A stretch of 11,255 bases of DNA, from the NCBI GenBank assembly GCA_003506095.1, contig DNWZ01000101.1, forward strand, positions 10,929-22,183, given 5' to 3'. Origin of the DNA: Planctomycetaceae bacterium (lineage in GTDB: Bacteria > Planctomycetota > Planctomycetia > Pirellulales > Pirellulaceae). The notes under the pieces were generated by a model that was given only the letters and a program-made list of their open reading frames with translations, was not told the origin of the DNA and made no database searches. Positions 1 to 7,570 of this stretch are shown here, one piece after another (position 1 is the first letter of the stretch; each line of letters opens with the position of its first letter). Both the position numbers and the translations under genes were made by a program.

Positions 1-350
1 CCGTGGCTCCACAGGATCGCATCATCGCGCAGTGGATCGTTCTGAAAGATGCTGATCAGTCGAGCAGAGGTGCGGATCGAATGCTGTTGCGAATCGAAAC
101 TGGCCAACGTACCGCGTGTCGATCGAATGCTGGCCGCCAATGCCCGGTCACCATACGCTTCAGACTGCTCCTGCAGCCAGTTAGCGGTTTCAGGGTTCTG
201 CCGCTGGTGCTCATCACGATAAGCGGCGATTACCCGGTCAGCGGCGTCGCGACGTTGCCCCCGAAGAACCTCTTCGCCGTAACGCAGCCAGAAGACAAAC
301 GCACCAACCAGTGCGATGAAGATGATTGTGCGAAGTCGAGGGAACACCAT
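1..350 (-). CDS. Membrane-anchored protein of unknown function, partial (3' end outside window)
   Basis: The minus strand is open from an ATG at 350 down to base 1, giving 116 full codons with no stop, so the C-terminus lies beyond the left edge. I do not recognise a family. Residues about 7-22 form a hydrophobic segment preceded by two arginines (MVFPRLRT, then IIFIALVGAFVFWL). They predict a single N-terminal membrane anchor or uncleaved signal. The rest is hydrophilic and probably helical, with many Arg, Gln and Glu, and probably faces the periplasm. The start is supported by AGAAGG five bases upstream of the ATG and by an in-frame TGA at 399-401 before any other start. It follows the DUF2780-like gene on the same strand after about 125 bp and may share its transcript. 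Codon use looks protein-like throughout, and the opposite-strand open frame does not. Confidence 0.72.
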   Translation of the reverse strand, partial: MVFPRLRTIIFIALVGAFVFWLRYGEEVLRGQRRDAADRVIAAYRDEHQRQNPETANWLQEQSEAYGDRALAASIRSTRGTLASFDSQQHSIRTSARLISIFQNDPLRDDAILWSH

Positions 351-475
351 GGCAACCTTCTCGATCCAGCGGCAAGGATGGCAGCAAACAGACGGGAATC
401 AAAAATGCGGAAGACAGCGGCGAAAAGAGCGATTACCCCCTTCGCCGCGAAAACAGACGCAATGTACCCGATCAC

Positions 476-883
476 CTAGCCCAACAAAGCCTTCAGCATG
501 GGCAATTTGGCGACCAATTGGTTGACGACGTCTGGCCCAGCTTTTTGCTTGATATAGTCGAGTACGATTGTGGCGAACGAACCGAGCTTATCTTCGCTGA
601 TCCCCAATCCCTTCAGCGATGCGGCAAGTGCCAGTCCTTTGCCAGCGGAGCCGCCCAGCATCCCCATGACGGAGCCGAGCAAGCCGCCGCCCCCGGCGCT
701 CTCGGTTGGCGAAGGCGACGTGTCAGCGGCCGCTTGTGCACCTGGAATCGCCGCAGCGATTTTGCTGAATAAGTCGTCGCCGCCTTCCTTCTTTAACAGC
801 GACATTACCGTACCCACAGCCTGGCCAGCCACAGACTTGTCGATCCCGATTTGCGAGGTCAATTGTTTGATCAGTTCATCCAT
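476..883 (-). CDS. DUF2780-like small cytoplasmic protein
   Basis: This is a 135-residue protein with no signal peptide or membrane segment, so probably cytoplasmic. An N-terminal helical part (residues 1-48) contains QAVGTVMSLLKK and then LFSKIAAAIPGA. A Gly/Ser/Pro-rich linker follows (about 50-82). A C-terminal helical part has LKGLGISEDKLGSFA and ends VAKLPMLKALLG. The order of Gln-Ala helix, aliphatic-x-AIPG motif, Gly-rich middle and LGL-type C-terminal helices matches my memory of DUF2780 (VcgC/VcgE-type), whose function is unknown. DUF937 is a less likely alternative. ATG 883 is the first start after an in-frame TGA at 893-895; no clear Shine-Dalgarno sequence precedes it. It is transcribed divergently from the large rightward operon. 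The TAG stop is followed directly by an in-frame GTG and a hydrophobic open frame (see findings). Confidence 0.85.
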   Translation of the reverse strand: MDELIKQLTSQIGIDKSVAGQAVGTVMSLLKKEGGDDLFSKIAAAIPGAQAAADTSPSPTESAGGGGLLGSVMGMLGGSAGKGLALAASLKGLGISEDKLGSFATIVLDYIKQKAGPDVVNQLVAKLPMLKALLG

Positions 884-1132
884 TGCAGCATTTCAAAAAA
901 TAGGGGGCGAGTGACCGATCATTGTTCATCCGTCGGCCGAAAAAGTAAAAGAAAACGACTTATCCAGATTGTTCGCAAAATGGCTTCAACACCACCGGAG
1001 TTGTCGGCTCCGCCCGCCATTTTTTGGCCGAACTGTCGCTGGAAGCCGCTACTATTAACCGCGACCGTCACGATTGCAAGCGATGGGGGGACAGCGATTC
1101 CGCCGGTCGCCCAAAAATAATAATTTGAAAAG

Positions 1133-1162
1133 TTGCACTGGGGGCTGACAAACCGTTAAGAT
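1133..1162 (+). promoter_or_regulatory. Candidate sigma-70-like promoter of the DUF1501 operon
   Basis: TTGCAC at 1133-1138 and TAAGAT at 1157-1162 are separated by 18 bp. Matches to the -35 and -10 consensus are only partial (TTG conserved; T, A, A and T in the -10). An A/T-rich stretch (AATAATAATTTGAAAA) lies just upstream and could act as an UP-like element. The predicted start would be near 1168-1170, giving a leader of roughly 80 nt to the ATG at 1248. Planctomycete promoter rules are poorly known to me, so this is a suggestion only. Confidence 0.28.
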
Positions 1163-1166
1163 GTTA

Positions 1167-1191
1167 ATCGAGCCAAGGATAACGGCTCGGT
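1167..1191 (+). other. Stem-loop in the predicted 5' leader
   Basis: CGAGCC (1169-1174) and GGCTCG (1184-1189) pair perfectly around a 9-nt loop. The stem extends by a T-G wobble (1168/1190) and an A-T pair (1167/1191). It would sit at or almost at the 5' end of a transcript from the candidate promoter, a position where stems can protect mRNA from decay. It is not followed by a T run, so it is not an intrinsic terminator. The function is inferred only. Confidence 0.35.
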
Positions 1192-1247
1192 ATTTCCCGC
1201 CCTTTCCGCTTCGTCCCCATCCCACCTTCCCCAGCGCGGACTTAATC

Positions 1248-2591
1248 ATGCTTTCCATTGATGGCAAAGCCTCACGATTTTGTGACGGCATCACTCGGCG
1301 TGGTTTTTTAAAGATCGGTGGCCTTTCGTTCGGTGCCGGTGGCTTTACGCTTGCCGATCTCTACCGAGCCGAGGCTGCGACTGGTCAATCAAACTCACAT
1401 AAATCGGTGATCAATATTTTCTTGGCTGGCGGACCGCCGCACCAGGACATGTGGGAAATCAAGACCGATGCGCCGAGCGAGATTCGTGGCGAGTTTCGTC
1501 CGATCAAGACGAACGCAAGCGGCGTGGAGATCTGCGAAGTCTTTCCCCGATTGGCAGGATTGATGGACAAGTCGGCGGTGATCCGCAGTGTTGTCGGTTG
1601 TCATGGCGGTCACGAAGGATTCCAGTGCATGACTGGCTGGGGGCAAAACGATTTGAAGAGTGTCGGTGGTCGACCGGCAATCGGGTCGGCGGTTTCGAAA
1701 CTGTTTGGTCCCGTCGATCCATCGGTGCCGCCTTATGTCGGCTTGGCACAACCGACCAGTCACAAGCCTTGGTCCGATTCTGGTTCGCCAGGATTTCTCG
1801 GTTCGGCACACGCGCCGTTCAAGCCAGACGGCCCCGGCATGCAGAACATGACGCTCAATGGCATTACGCTGGACCGCTTGAGCGATCGCCGAAAATTGCT
1901 GGGCAAGCTCGATTCGATGCGCCGCGAAATCGACATCACCGGCGCGATGGCTGGGATGGACTCGTTCGGCCAACGGGCCTTGGATGTTTTGACCAGCAGC
2001 AAACTGGTCGACGCGTTGGACCTGTCGAAGGAAGATCCGCGTTTGGTCGAGCGTTACGGCGACGGCAAGCCATACAAATATCAGTACGACGGTGCGCCGA
2101 CTTGCAACGAACAATTGCTGATCGCTCGTCGGTTGATCGAAGCCGGGGCGCGGTGCGTCAGCCTCAGCTACGGTCGCTGGGACAGCCACAGCCAGAACTT
2201 CGATATGGTTCGCGACCATGGTTCCAAGCTGGATCAGTGCCTGAGCGCGTTGATCGAAGATTTGGACGTTCGCGGCATGTTGGACGATGTGACGATCGTG
2301 GTTTGGGGCGAGTTCGGTCGCACACCAAAAATCAATGCCAATGCGGGTCGCGATCACTGGAATAAGGTTAGCGGAGCGTTCTTGGCCGGTGGCGGTATCC
2401 GCGGTGGCCAAGCGATCGGTGCGACGAACCGATTGGGCGAAGAGGCCGTCGAACGCCCCGTGCATATGCAGGAAATCGTCGCCACGTTGTACCACAACCT
2501 CGGTATCGATACCGCGGCTGTGACTCTGCCGGACCCGACCGGACGTCCACAATTCCTAGTTGACCACGCCCCGATTGCTGAATTGATATGA
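1248..2591 (+). CDS. DUF1501 family protein, Tat-exported
   Basis: This 447-residue protein has the usual length for DUF1501, a family of the alkaline phosphatase/sulfatase-like superfamily that is very abundant in planctomycetes; no activity is established to my knowledge. Residues 16-22 (TRRGFLK) match the twin-arginine consensus and precede a Gly-rich hydrophobic stretch ending near AEAA (41-44), so folded export is expected. Family landmarks are GGPPHQDMWE (61-70), CHGGHEGF (118-125), WDSHSQNF (311-318), WGEFGRTP (353-360) and GRDHW (367-371). Their Asp, His and Glu are plausible metal ligands by analogy. An upstream in-frame ATG at 1161 would add 29 residues in front of the Tat motif. 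I prefer ATG 1248 because family members characteristically begin MLSI...G...CDGITRR. No strong Shine-Dalgarno sequence precedes it. Its stop overlaps the next start by ATGA, indicating translational coupling. Confidence 0.93.
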   Translation: MLSIDGKASRFCDGITRRGFLKIGGLSFGAGGFTLADLYRAEAATGQSNSHKSVINIFLAGGPPHQDMWEIKTDAPSEIRGEFRPIKTNASGVEICEVFPRLAGLMDKSAVIRSVVGCHGGHEGFQCMTGWGQNDLKSVGGRPAIGSAVSKLFGPVDPSVPPYVGLAQPTSHKPWSDSGSPGFLGSAHAPFKPDGPGMQNMTLNGITLDRLSDRRKLLGKLDSMRREIDITGAMAGMDSFGQRALDVLTSSKLVDALDLSKEDPRLVERYGDGKPYKYQYDGAPTCNEQLLIARRLIEAGARCVSLSYGRWDSHSQNFDMVRDHGSKLDQCLSALIEDLDVRGMLDDVTIVVWGEFGRTPKINANAGRDHWNKVSGAFLAGGGIRGGQAIGATNRLGEEAVERPVHMQEIVATLYHNLGIDTAAVTLPDPTGRPQFLVDHAPIAELI

Positions 2592-5233
2592 AACGATTTC
2601 ATTCGCTCCAAAGCTGCCAAGGCGTCCTTTCACCGGTCGCCGCAGCAGTCGGTTTGATGCTTGCTGCATTTGTCGGACTACCGGTCACGACTTCAAACTC
2701 GGTCGTCGCGCAAGATGCTGCCGCAGTTGCGCCAGACACTCCGCCCGTTGTGTCTGACACTCCGCCCGTTGCGTCTGCTGAATCGAGTCCGATCGAACTG
2801 GTCGCCGGTTTGCGGATTGATAACGGCGATCAGTGTGCGGCCGCGTCGCTGAAGGGTGGCGATGCACGGTTGCAATTAATCGTCACGGCTCAAGCGGCCA
2901 ACGGCGAAGTACGTGACGCCACCCGGCGTGTTCGTTATCAAGTGGAACCTGCTGGTCTGGTGGAGATCGATGAAACAGGGTTGGTAACTCCGCTCGCCGA
3001 CGGTTCGGTCACAATCACTGCCACGCTTGTGCAAGAAGCCACAATCGCCAAAGACTTGCAAATACCGCTCGAATCGACCGCGACGACTCAAGTTACGGTA
3101 AGCGGCGTCGGGCAAGAACCGCTGATCCATTTCCAACGCCAAATCATTCCGGTCTTCACCAAACTCGGCTGCAACGGGGGCGGCTGTCACGGCAAGATTT
3201 CCGGTCAAAACGGATTTCGCCTTTCATTGCTCGGCTTTGAACCACAAGAAGACCACGAGTTTTTGGTTAAAGAATCACGAGGGCGACGGATTTCTCCCGC
3301 CGTCCCACATCGCAGTTTGTTGCTCACCAAGGGAACAAACGAAGTGCCGCACGGGGGTGGCCAAAGGCTCGATCCAGAGAGTTACGAATATCGTCTCCTC
3401 TGGCGCTGGGTTGCTCAAGGTGCACCGTACGGTGACGCAGCGGCGCCGAATGTCGCGTCGATCGAGATCTTTCCCGCATCGCGCCGTTTGGCTCAGGGCG
3501 AATCGCAGCAATTGTCAGTTGTCGCTCGGTACACCGACGGTTCGATCGAAGATGTGACGCCCGCTGCCGTGTTCGAATCGAACGATCCGGCGATGGCCGA
3601 AGTTACGCCCGGCGGCTGGGTTCAATTGCATAACTTGGTAGGCGACGTTGCGGTAATGGCCCGATTCCAAGGTCATGTTGCGGTGTTCAACGCCGATATC
3701 CCGACCGCGACCTCAACGTCCGCACCGTCGGAATTGGCGCTGCCCGAACCGCGAAACGTCGTCGATATTCATGTTCTTGATAAGTTGCGTTCGCTCGGCG
3801 TACCAGCGTCAGCGAATTGCGATGACGCAACGTTCTTGCGCCGCGTGACACTCGATATCGCTGGCCGATTGCCAACCATTGATGAAGTTCGCCAGTTCGC
3901 TGCGGACCAGTCGCCCAGCGAAGCGAAACGCGACGCGTTGATCCAGCGGTTGCTCGACAGCGAAGATTACGCCGATTATTTCGCGGGCAAATGGGGCGCG
4001 ATCCTGCGAAATCGCCGCACCACGCCAGCGCTGCAGTTCACCAACTTGGCATTTCATCAATGGATTCGCCAAAGCTTGTACGACAACAAAGGTTATGACC
4101 AGTTTGTCGGCGAACTGCTAACCGCATCGGGATCTCCGGCGAACAACCCTGCAGTATCTTGGTTTGCCCAAGTTCCTGATTTGGAACAGCGAACCGAGGA
4201 TGCCGCGCAGTTGTTCTTGGGCCAGCGAATCCAGTGTGCCCGTTGCCACCACCATCCGTATGAAAAGTGGAGCCAAGCGGATTACGCCCAAATGGCGGCG
4301 TTTTTCTCGTTGGTGTCGAAGAAGCCGGGCGATAGTGCTGCGGAATCGGAGTTTTATTCGCGACCGGGAATGCCAACATCACGACATCCCAAGACGGGCC
4401 AAGCGCTGCCGCCGGCTGGATTGGATGCACAGGCCGCTGCGGTGACCGCCGAAGACGACCCGCGTACTCACTTGGTCGATTGGATGGTCAATCCCGAGAA
4501 CCCGTTCTTTGCCAAGGCACTGGTCAATCGTTATTGGAAACACTTCATGGGCCGCGGGTTGGTTGAGCCAGAGGATGACATCCGGATCACCAATCCGCCA
4601 TCCAATCCGGCGCTGATGGACGCCATGGCACATGAGTTTGTTACGTCGGGTTACGATTTGAAGGAACTGGTGCGTTTGATTTGTCAATCGCGGGCGTATC
4701 AGTTCGACAGTGACGCCTTGTCCGAAAACATTGACGACCGTCGCAGCCATTCGCGTTACTATCCCAAGCGGCTGACAGCAGAAGTCTTGCTGGACGCTGT
4801 TGACCGGGTCACGCAAAGCCCGACGACGTTCGCTGCAATGCCTCCTAATACTCGCGCAGTGGCGTTACCCGACACAGGGTTTGGGTCTTATTTCCTGACC
4901 GTTTTTGGCCAACCGCAATCGACAACGGCTTGCGAATGCGAGCGATCCGGCGAAGCGAACTTGGCACAAAGCTTGCACCTTTTAAACTCCGAAGAAGTGC
5001 AAGGGAAACTTTCTGGCGATGCTGGGCGGGCGGCAAAACTGGCAGCCGCTGACGCTGGTCAGGACGAAGCCAAAGTTCGCGAGCTTTACGAATTAGCCTT
5101 CGCACGACAACCGACCGAAGCAGAACTCAATGCCGTATTAGAACACGTGAAGACTCAAGCGGACCGTCGGTTAGCGATGGAAGACGTTGTCTGGTCTTTG
5201 ATCAATTCGAAAGAGTTTTTGTTCAATCACTAA
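2588..5233 (+). CDS. DUF1549/DUF1553 (PSCyt2/PSD1) cytochrome-like exported protein with Ig-like domains
   Basis: The protein has 881 residues. Residues 1-42 form a Sec-type leader with a hydrophobic core at 16-33. A variable linker with a tandem DTPPV repeat follows. A bacterial Ig-like (BIG_2-type) domain occupies about 68-173. A heme-binding-like segment holds CNGGGCH at 195-201 (CX4CH), then GFRLSLLGFEP and VPHGGGQR, typical of the N-terminal cytochrome region in this family. A second Ig-like domain lies at about 288-372. DUF1549 spans about 390-580 and includes FLRRVTLDIAGRLPT and the canonical heme motif CARCH at 550-554. DUF1553 spans about 625-880, with NPFFAKALVNRYWKHFMGRG, LTAEVLLDAVDRVT and the hallmark C-terminus LINSKEFLFNH. 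It should be a periplasmic or surface di-heme protein; partner and substrate are unknown. DUF1501 and DUF1549/DUF1553 genes are regularly adjacent in planctomycetes, as here with a 4-nt overlap. Confidence 0.93.
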   Translation: MKRFHSLQSCQGVLSPVAAAVGLMLAAFVGLPVTTSNSVVAQDAAAVAPDTPPVVSDTPPVASAESSPIELVAGLRIDNGDQCAAASLKGGDARLQLIVTAQAANGEVRDATRRVRYQVEPAGLVEIDETGLVTPLADGSVTITATLVQEATIAKDLQIPLESTATTQVTVSGVGQEPLIHFQRQIIPVFTKLGCNGGGCHGKISGQNGFRLSLLGFEPQEDHEFLVKESRGRRISPAVPHRSLLLTKGTNEVPHGGGQRLDPESYEYRLLWRWVAQGAPYGDAAAPNVASIEIFPASRRLAQGESQQLSVVARYTDGSIEDVTPAAVFESNDPAMAEVTPGGWVQLHNLVGDVAVMARFQGHVAVFNADIPTATSTSAPSELALPEPRNVVDIHVLDKLRSLGVPASANCDDATFLRRVTLDIAGRLPTIDEVRQFAADQSPSEAKRDALIQRLLDSEDYADYFAGKWGAILRNRRTTPALQFTNLAFHQWIRQSLYDNKGYDQFVGELLTASGSPANNPAVSWFAQVPDLEQRTEDAAQLFLGQRIQCARCHHHPYEKWSQADYAQMAAFFSLVSKKPGDSAAESEFYSRPGMPTSRHPKTGQALPPAGLDAQAAAVTAEDDPRTHLVDWMVNPENPFFAKALVNRYWKHFMGRGLVEPEDDIRITNPPSNPALMDAMAHEFVTSGYDLKELVRLICQSRAYQFDSDALSENIDDRRSHSRYYPKRLTAEVLLDAVDRVTQSPTTFAAMPPNTRAVALPDTGFGSYFLTVFGQPQSTTACECERSGEANLAQSLHLLNSEEVQGKLSGDAGRAAKLAAADAGQDEAKVRELYELAFARQPTEAELNAVLEHVKTQADRRLAMEDVVWSLINSKEFLFNH
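2735..2776 (+). repeat. 21-bp tandem duplication in the linker of the DUF1553 protein gene
   Basis: Two adjacent 21-bp copies (2735-2755 and 2756-2776) start GACACTCCGCCCGTTG and differ at one base (T at 2751, C at 2772). They encode DTPPVVS followed by DTPPVAS, extending a disordered linker between the signal peptide and the first Ig-like domain. Near-identity suggests a recent slippage duplication that keeps the frame. Confidence 0.9.
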
Positions 5234-5308
5234 CTAGAATAGGGTTCCGCAAAGCACAAGTTCGTAATCCCGCCTGCATCCCTCCCACCCTATAACTGCC
5301 GAGTCGTT

Positions 5309-7570
5309 GTGCGATTCAAACGTGATTTTGCTACAGCAAACGTTTTTGGCTGCTTAACAATTGCCACCACCGTCTGCATCGTTTCGGTGGTCGCCGTTTC
5401 GCCCGAAATCGCGCTGGCTCAGTACCCCGTGATCGAACTGACCGCGATCGAGCCCAGTGCCGCTCAAGCCGGTTCGACTGTTGAAGTCAAAGTCACCAGC
5501 GGCAACCAGCTCGATGCGATCGACCGATTGCAATTTTCTGATCCGCGAATCGCCGCAGAAGTGTTGCGGGAACCCGTCGCGGCCGACGCCGCCGAAGGAA
5601 CCGTCGGTGCGATCAAGTCCGGGCAATTCAAACTCAATGTTGCCGCTGATTTGCCACCGGGACGCTATGAAGTGCGTGCCGTAGGAGCGTATGGGATCAG
5701 CAATCCGCGCGTCTTTGTGGTTTCGCAACATCCTGTGGTCAAACCGGCGGCGGCCAGCCAATCAGCATCCGAACCGACAGTGATTGATGAACATCTAGCG
5801 ACAACAGGTGGTGCTGTAGTGGTTCACCAATCGACTGCCGCTCGTGTCGATTATTTCCGCCTATCTGCAAACGCCAAACAACCGCTGCGGATCACGCTCG
5901 ATGCACAGCGGATCGACTCTCGATTGATCGCACAATTACGCCTTTTTGATACCCAGGGCCGATTGCTGACGCTAGCCCGCGGTGCGGACGGATTCGACCC
6001 AAGTGTGACCATTCCGGCATCCGCGGATAGCCAGTTCACAATCGCGGTCAGCGACTTTCTGTTCCGTGGCGGCCCGAATTACTTTTATCAATTGCGAATC
6101 GAACCGATTGCTGACGCTGATCCCGCTTCCGTCAGCGGTTCGAGCGCCATGAAGATGATTTCGGCAACTGATTCGACGACACTGAGTGATTTCGACCGAT
6201 TAGAACTTGCCGCGATCCACAAAGACGTTGTGTCAGCCTCACCCGAGTCAATCCAGTGGATAACCATTGCACCCGGGTCTGAACCGATCAAGTTGACGCC
6301 GCCATGCCTGGTCGCCAGCGATTTCCCCCAGCCGATTGTCGCTCGTCCCCGCGCCGGCCAGACCACAGATCACCACGCGTTTGAGTTCGATGCCGAGCAG
6401 GGAAAGCGATACACGATCGAAGTCGTTTCGCAGCGGCTTGGACAACCCGCGGATCCACGGATGTCGATTGTGCGACGCGAAGTCAAACCGGACATGACGG
6501 AAGTTTGGCATGCGGTCGCCAGTGAAGATGACCAACCGGTGGTCGGCGATGCGGCACTGAGAATCCGCAGCCGCGATCCGGTTGTCTCCTTTGTCGCCCC
6601 CGCAGCGGCGACCTATCGAATCAAAGTTTCAAACATCGACTCCGGCGGTTCATTGCCGATCAAGCCTGCATATCGATTATCGATTCGCGAACCGGTCGCC
6701 GATTTTTCGCTGCTTGCTGCAATCGCCTACCCGCACAACGATCCCGCTCAATCGCGTCCTTTCGGCTCGCAATTGATGCGAGGCGATGCGATACCGGTTC
6801 GTGTGCTGGCCAATCGTCGCGACGGTTTCGTCGCCCCGATCACGGTTTCGATCAATGGTTTACCCGAAGGTGTTTCGGCGCGGCCGGTGACGATCGCCGC
6901 GAACCAGTCCGAAGCGACGTTGATTGTCCAGGCGAGCGAAACGGCTGCCGCTTGGTCGGGCGCGATCGAAGTGGTTGGGCAATCGATTGGTGAAGGCGAG
7001 CCATTACGCGCTACCGCGATGCCGGCAACATTTGCTTGGGGCAGTGGCGACCAGCGTGATTTTATTCGTGGACGATTAGCGACCGACTTGATGATCGTTG
7101 TGACCGACAAACAGACGACTCCGATGTCGATCACGTTGATCGAAAAACCTGCCGACCCACCGGCTGACAAACCCGCCGAAGCCGCTCCGGCGGATGCGGC
7201 CGCAACACCAGCAGCGCCGCCGCCCGAAACGGCTCCAGCGACCGAATTGACGCTCTCGTCCAAACCCGGCACAAACATTTCGCTGGCCGTAAAAGTCGCT
7301 CGCCGCGAAGGCGCAGCGACCGCGATTACGCTGCGACCACGCAATTTGCCGCCCGGTGTGACTGCCGCCGACTTGGCGATCGCCGCCGATAAAAGCGATG
7401 GGGTAATCGAATTGAAAATCGCGGCCGACGCGAAACCTGGACTTTATTCGCTCTGGTTCTTGGGCGAGACGAAAGTCAAGTTCAAGCCGATCACGCAAAC
7501 GGACGCTCGCGACCTGACTGTTTTTGTTCCTTCCACTTCGGCCAACCTCGAATTGACCGCAACGCCATGA
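5309..7570 (+). CDS. Exported IPT/PPC-type multi-domain protein
   Basis: The protein has 753 residues and starts at a GTG. MRFKRDF is followed by a hydrophobic core (about 12-32) and a likely cleavage after ALAQ near residue 38, a Sec leader. No earlier ATG or GTG in frame is plausible, and no good Shine-Dalgarno sequence precedes it. Residues 40-138 resemble an IPT/Ig-like domain ending in the planctomycete pattern PPGRYEVRAVGAYGISNPR. Two regions resemble pre-peptidase C-terminal (PPC) beta-sandwiches: about 160-265, with DYFRLSANAKQPLRITLDA, and 352-460, with HHAFEFDAEQGKRYTIEV. Further beta-rich modules follow at about 485-560 and 645-745, separated by a Pro/Ala linker (612-646). There is no enzymatic motif or heme site, so a binding or scaffold role outside the cytoplasm is inferred. 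It lies 75 bp after the DUF1553 gene and overlaps the WD40 gene by ATGA. Such proteins commonly accompany PSCyt1-WD40 genes in this phylum. Confidence 0.88.
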   Translation: MRFKRDFATANVFGCLTIATTVCIVSVVAVSPEIALAQYPVIELTAIEPSAAQAGSTVEVKVTSGNQLDAIDRLQFSDPRIAAEVLREPVAADAAEGTVGAIKSGQFKLNVAADLPPGRYEVRAVGAYGISNPRVFVVSQHPVVKPAAASQSASEPTVIDEHLATTGGAVVVHQSTAARVDYFRLSANAKQPLRITLDAQRIDSRLIAQLRLFDTQGRLLTLARGADGFDPSVTIPASADSQFTIAVSDFLFRGGPNYFYQLRIEPIADADPASVSGSSAMKMISATDSTTLSDFDRLELAAIHKDVVSASPESIQWITIAPGSEPIKLTPPCLVASDFPQPIVARPRAGQTTDHHAFEFDAEQGKRYTIEVVSQRLGQPADPRMSIVRREVKPDMTEVWHAVASEDDQPVVGDAALRIRSRDPVVSFVAPAAATYRIKVSNIDSGGSLPIKPAYRLSIREPVADFSLLAAIAYPHNDPAQSRPFGSQLMRGDAIPVRVLANRRDGFVAPITVSINGLPEGVSARPVTIAANQSEATLIVQASETAAAWSGAIEVVGQSIGEGEPLRATAMPATFAWGSGDQRDFIRGRLATDLMIVVTDKQTTPMSITLIEKPADPPADKPAEAAPADAAATPAAPPPETAPATELTLSSKPGTNISLAVKVARREGAATAITLRPRNLPPGVTAADLAIAADKSDGVIELKIAADAKPGLYSLWFLGETKVKFKPITQTDARDLTVFVPSTSANLELTATP

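Larger units (their letters stand above)
884..1247. other. Divergent intergenic region
   Basis: About 364 bp separate the leftward DUF2780-like gene from the rightward DUF1501 gene, so both promoters should lie here. I see a weak rightward promoter candidate and a leader hairpin (separate entries). I saw no convincing leftward promoter. A short stem, CGGAG 996-1000 with CTCCG 1008-1012, precedes ATTTTTT but is too short and too far from the T run to call a terminator. No RNA gene or further coding frame is supported. Confidence 0.6.

Noticed and set aside
3..479. Plus-strand open frame of 158 codons
   Set aside because: It is antisense to the partial membrane protein gene and the DUF2780 3' end; composition is Arg/Gln/Pro-rich without domains, typical of a shadow frame.
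996..1026. Hairpin CGGAG/CTCCG followed by T6 in the divergent intergenic region
   Set aside because: The stem is only 5 bp and the T run begins 9 bases after it; there is also no rightward gene upstream for it to terminate.
1161..1247. N-terminal 29-residue extension of the DUF1501 gene from ATG 1161
   Set aside because: It is Pro/Phe-rich, would place the Tat motif unusually deep, overlaps the predicted -10 element and hairpin, and DUF1501 proteins normally start at the MLSI-type methionine (1248).
1395..2552. Minus-strand open frame of 385 codons inside the DUF1501 gene
   Set aside because: It lies wholly antisense to a gene with clear family motifs; its length reflects low stop frequency opposite GC-rich codons, and no motif is recognisable.
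5234..5308. Internal promoter between the DUF1553 and PPC genes (TATAAC at 5291-5296)
   Set aside because: No acceptable -35 element is found at proper spacing, so the box alone is not enough.
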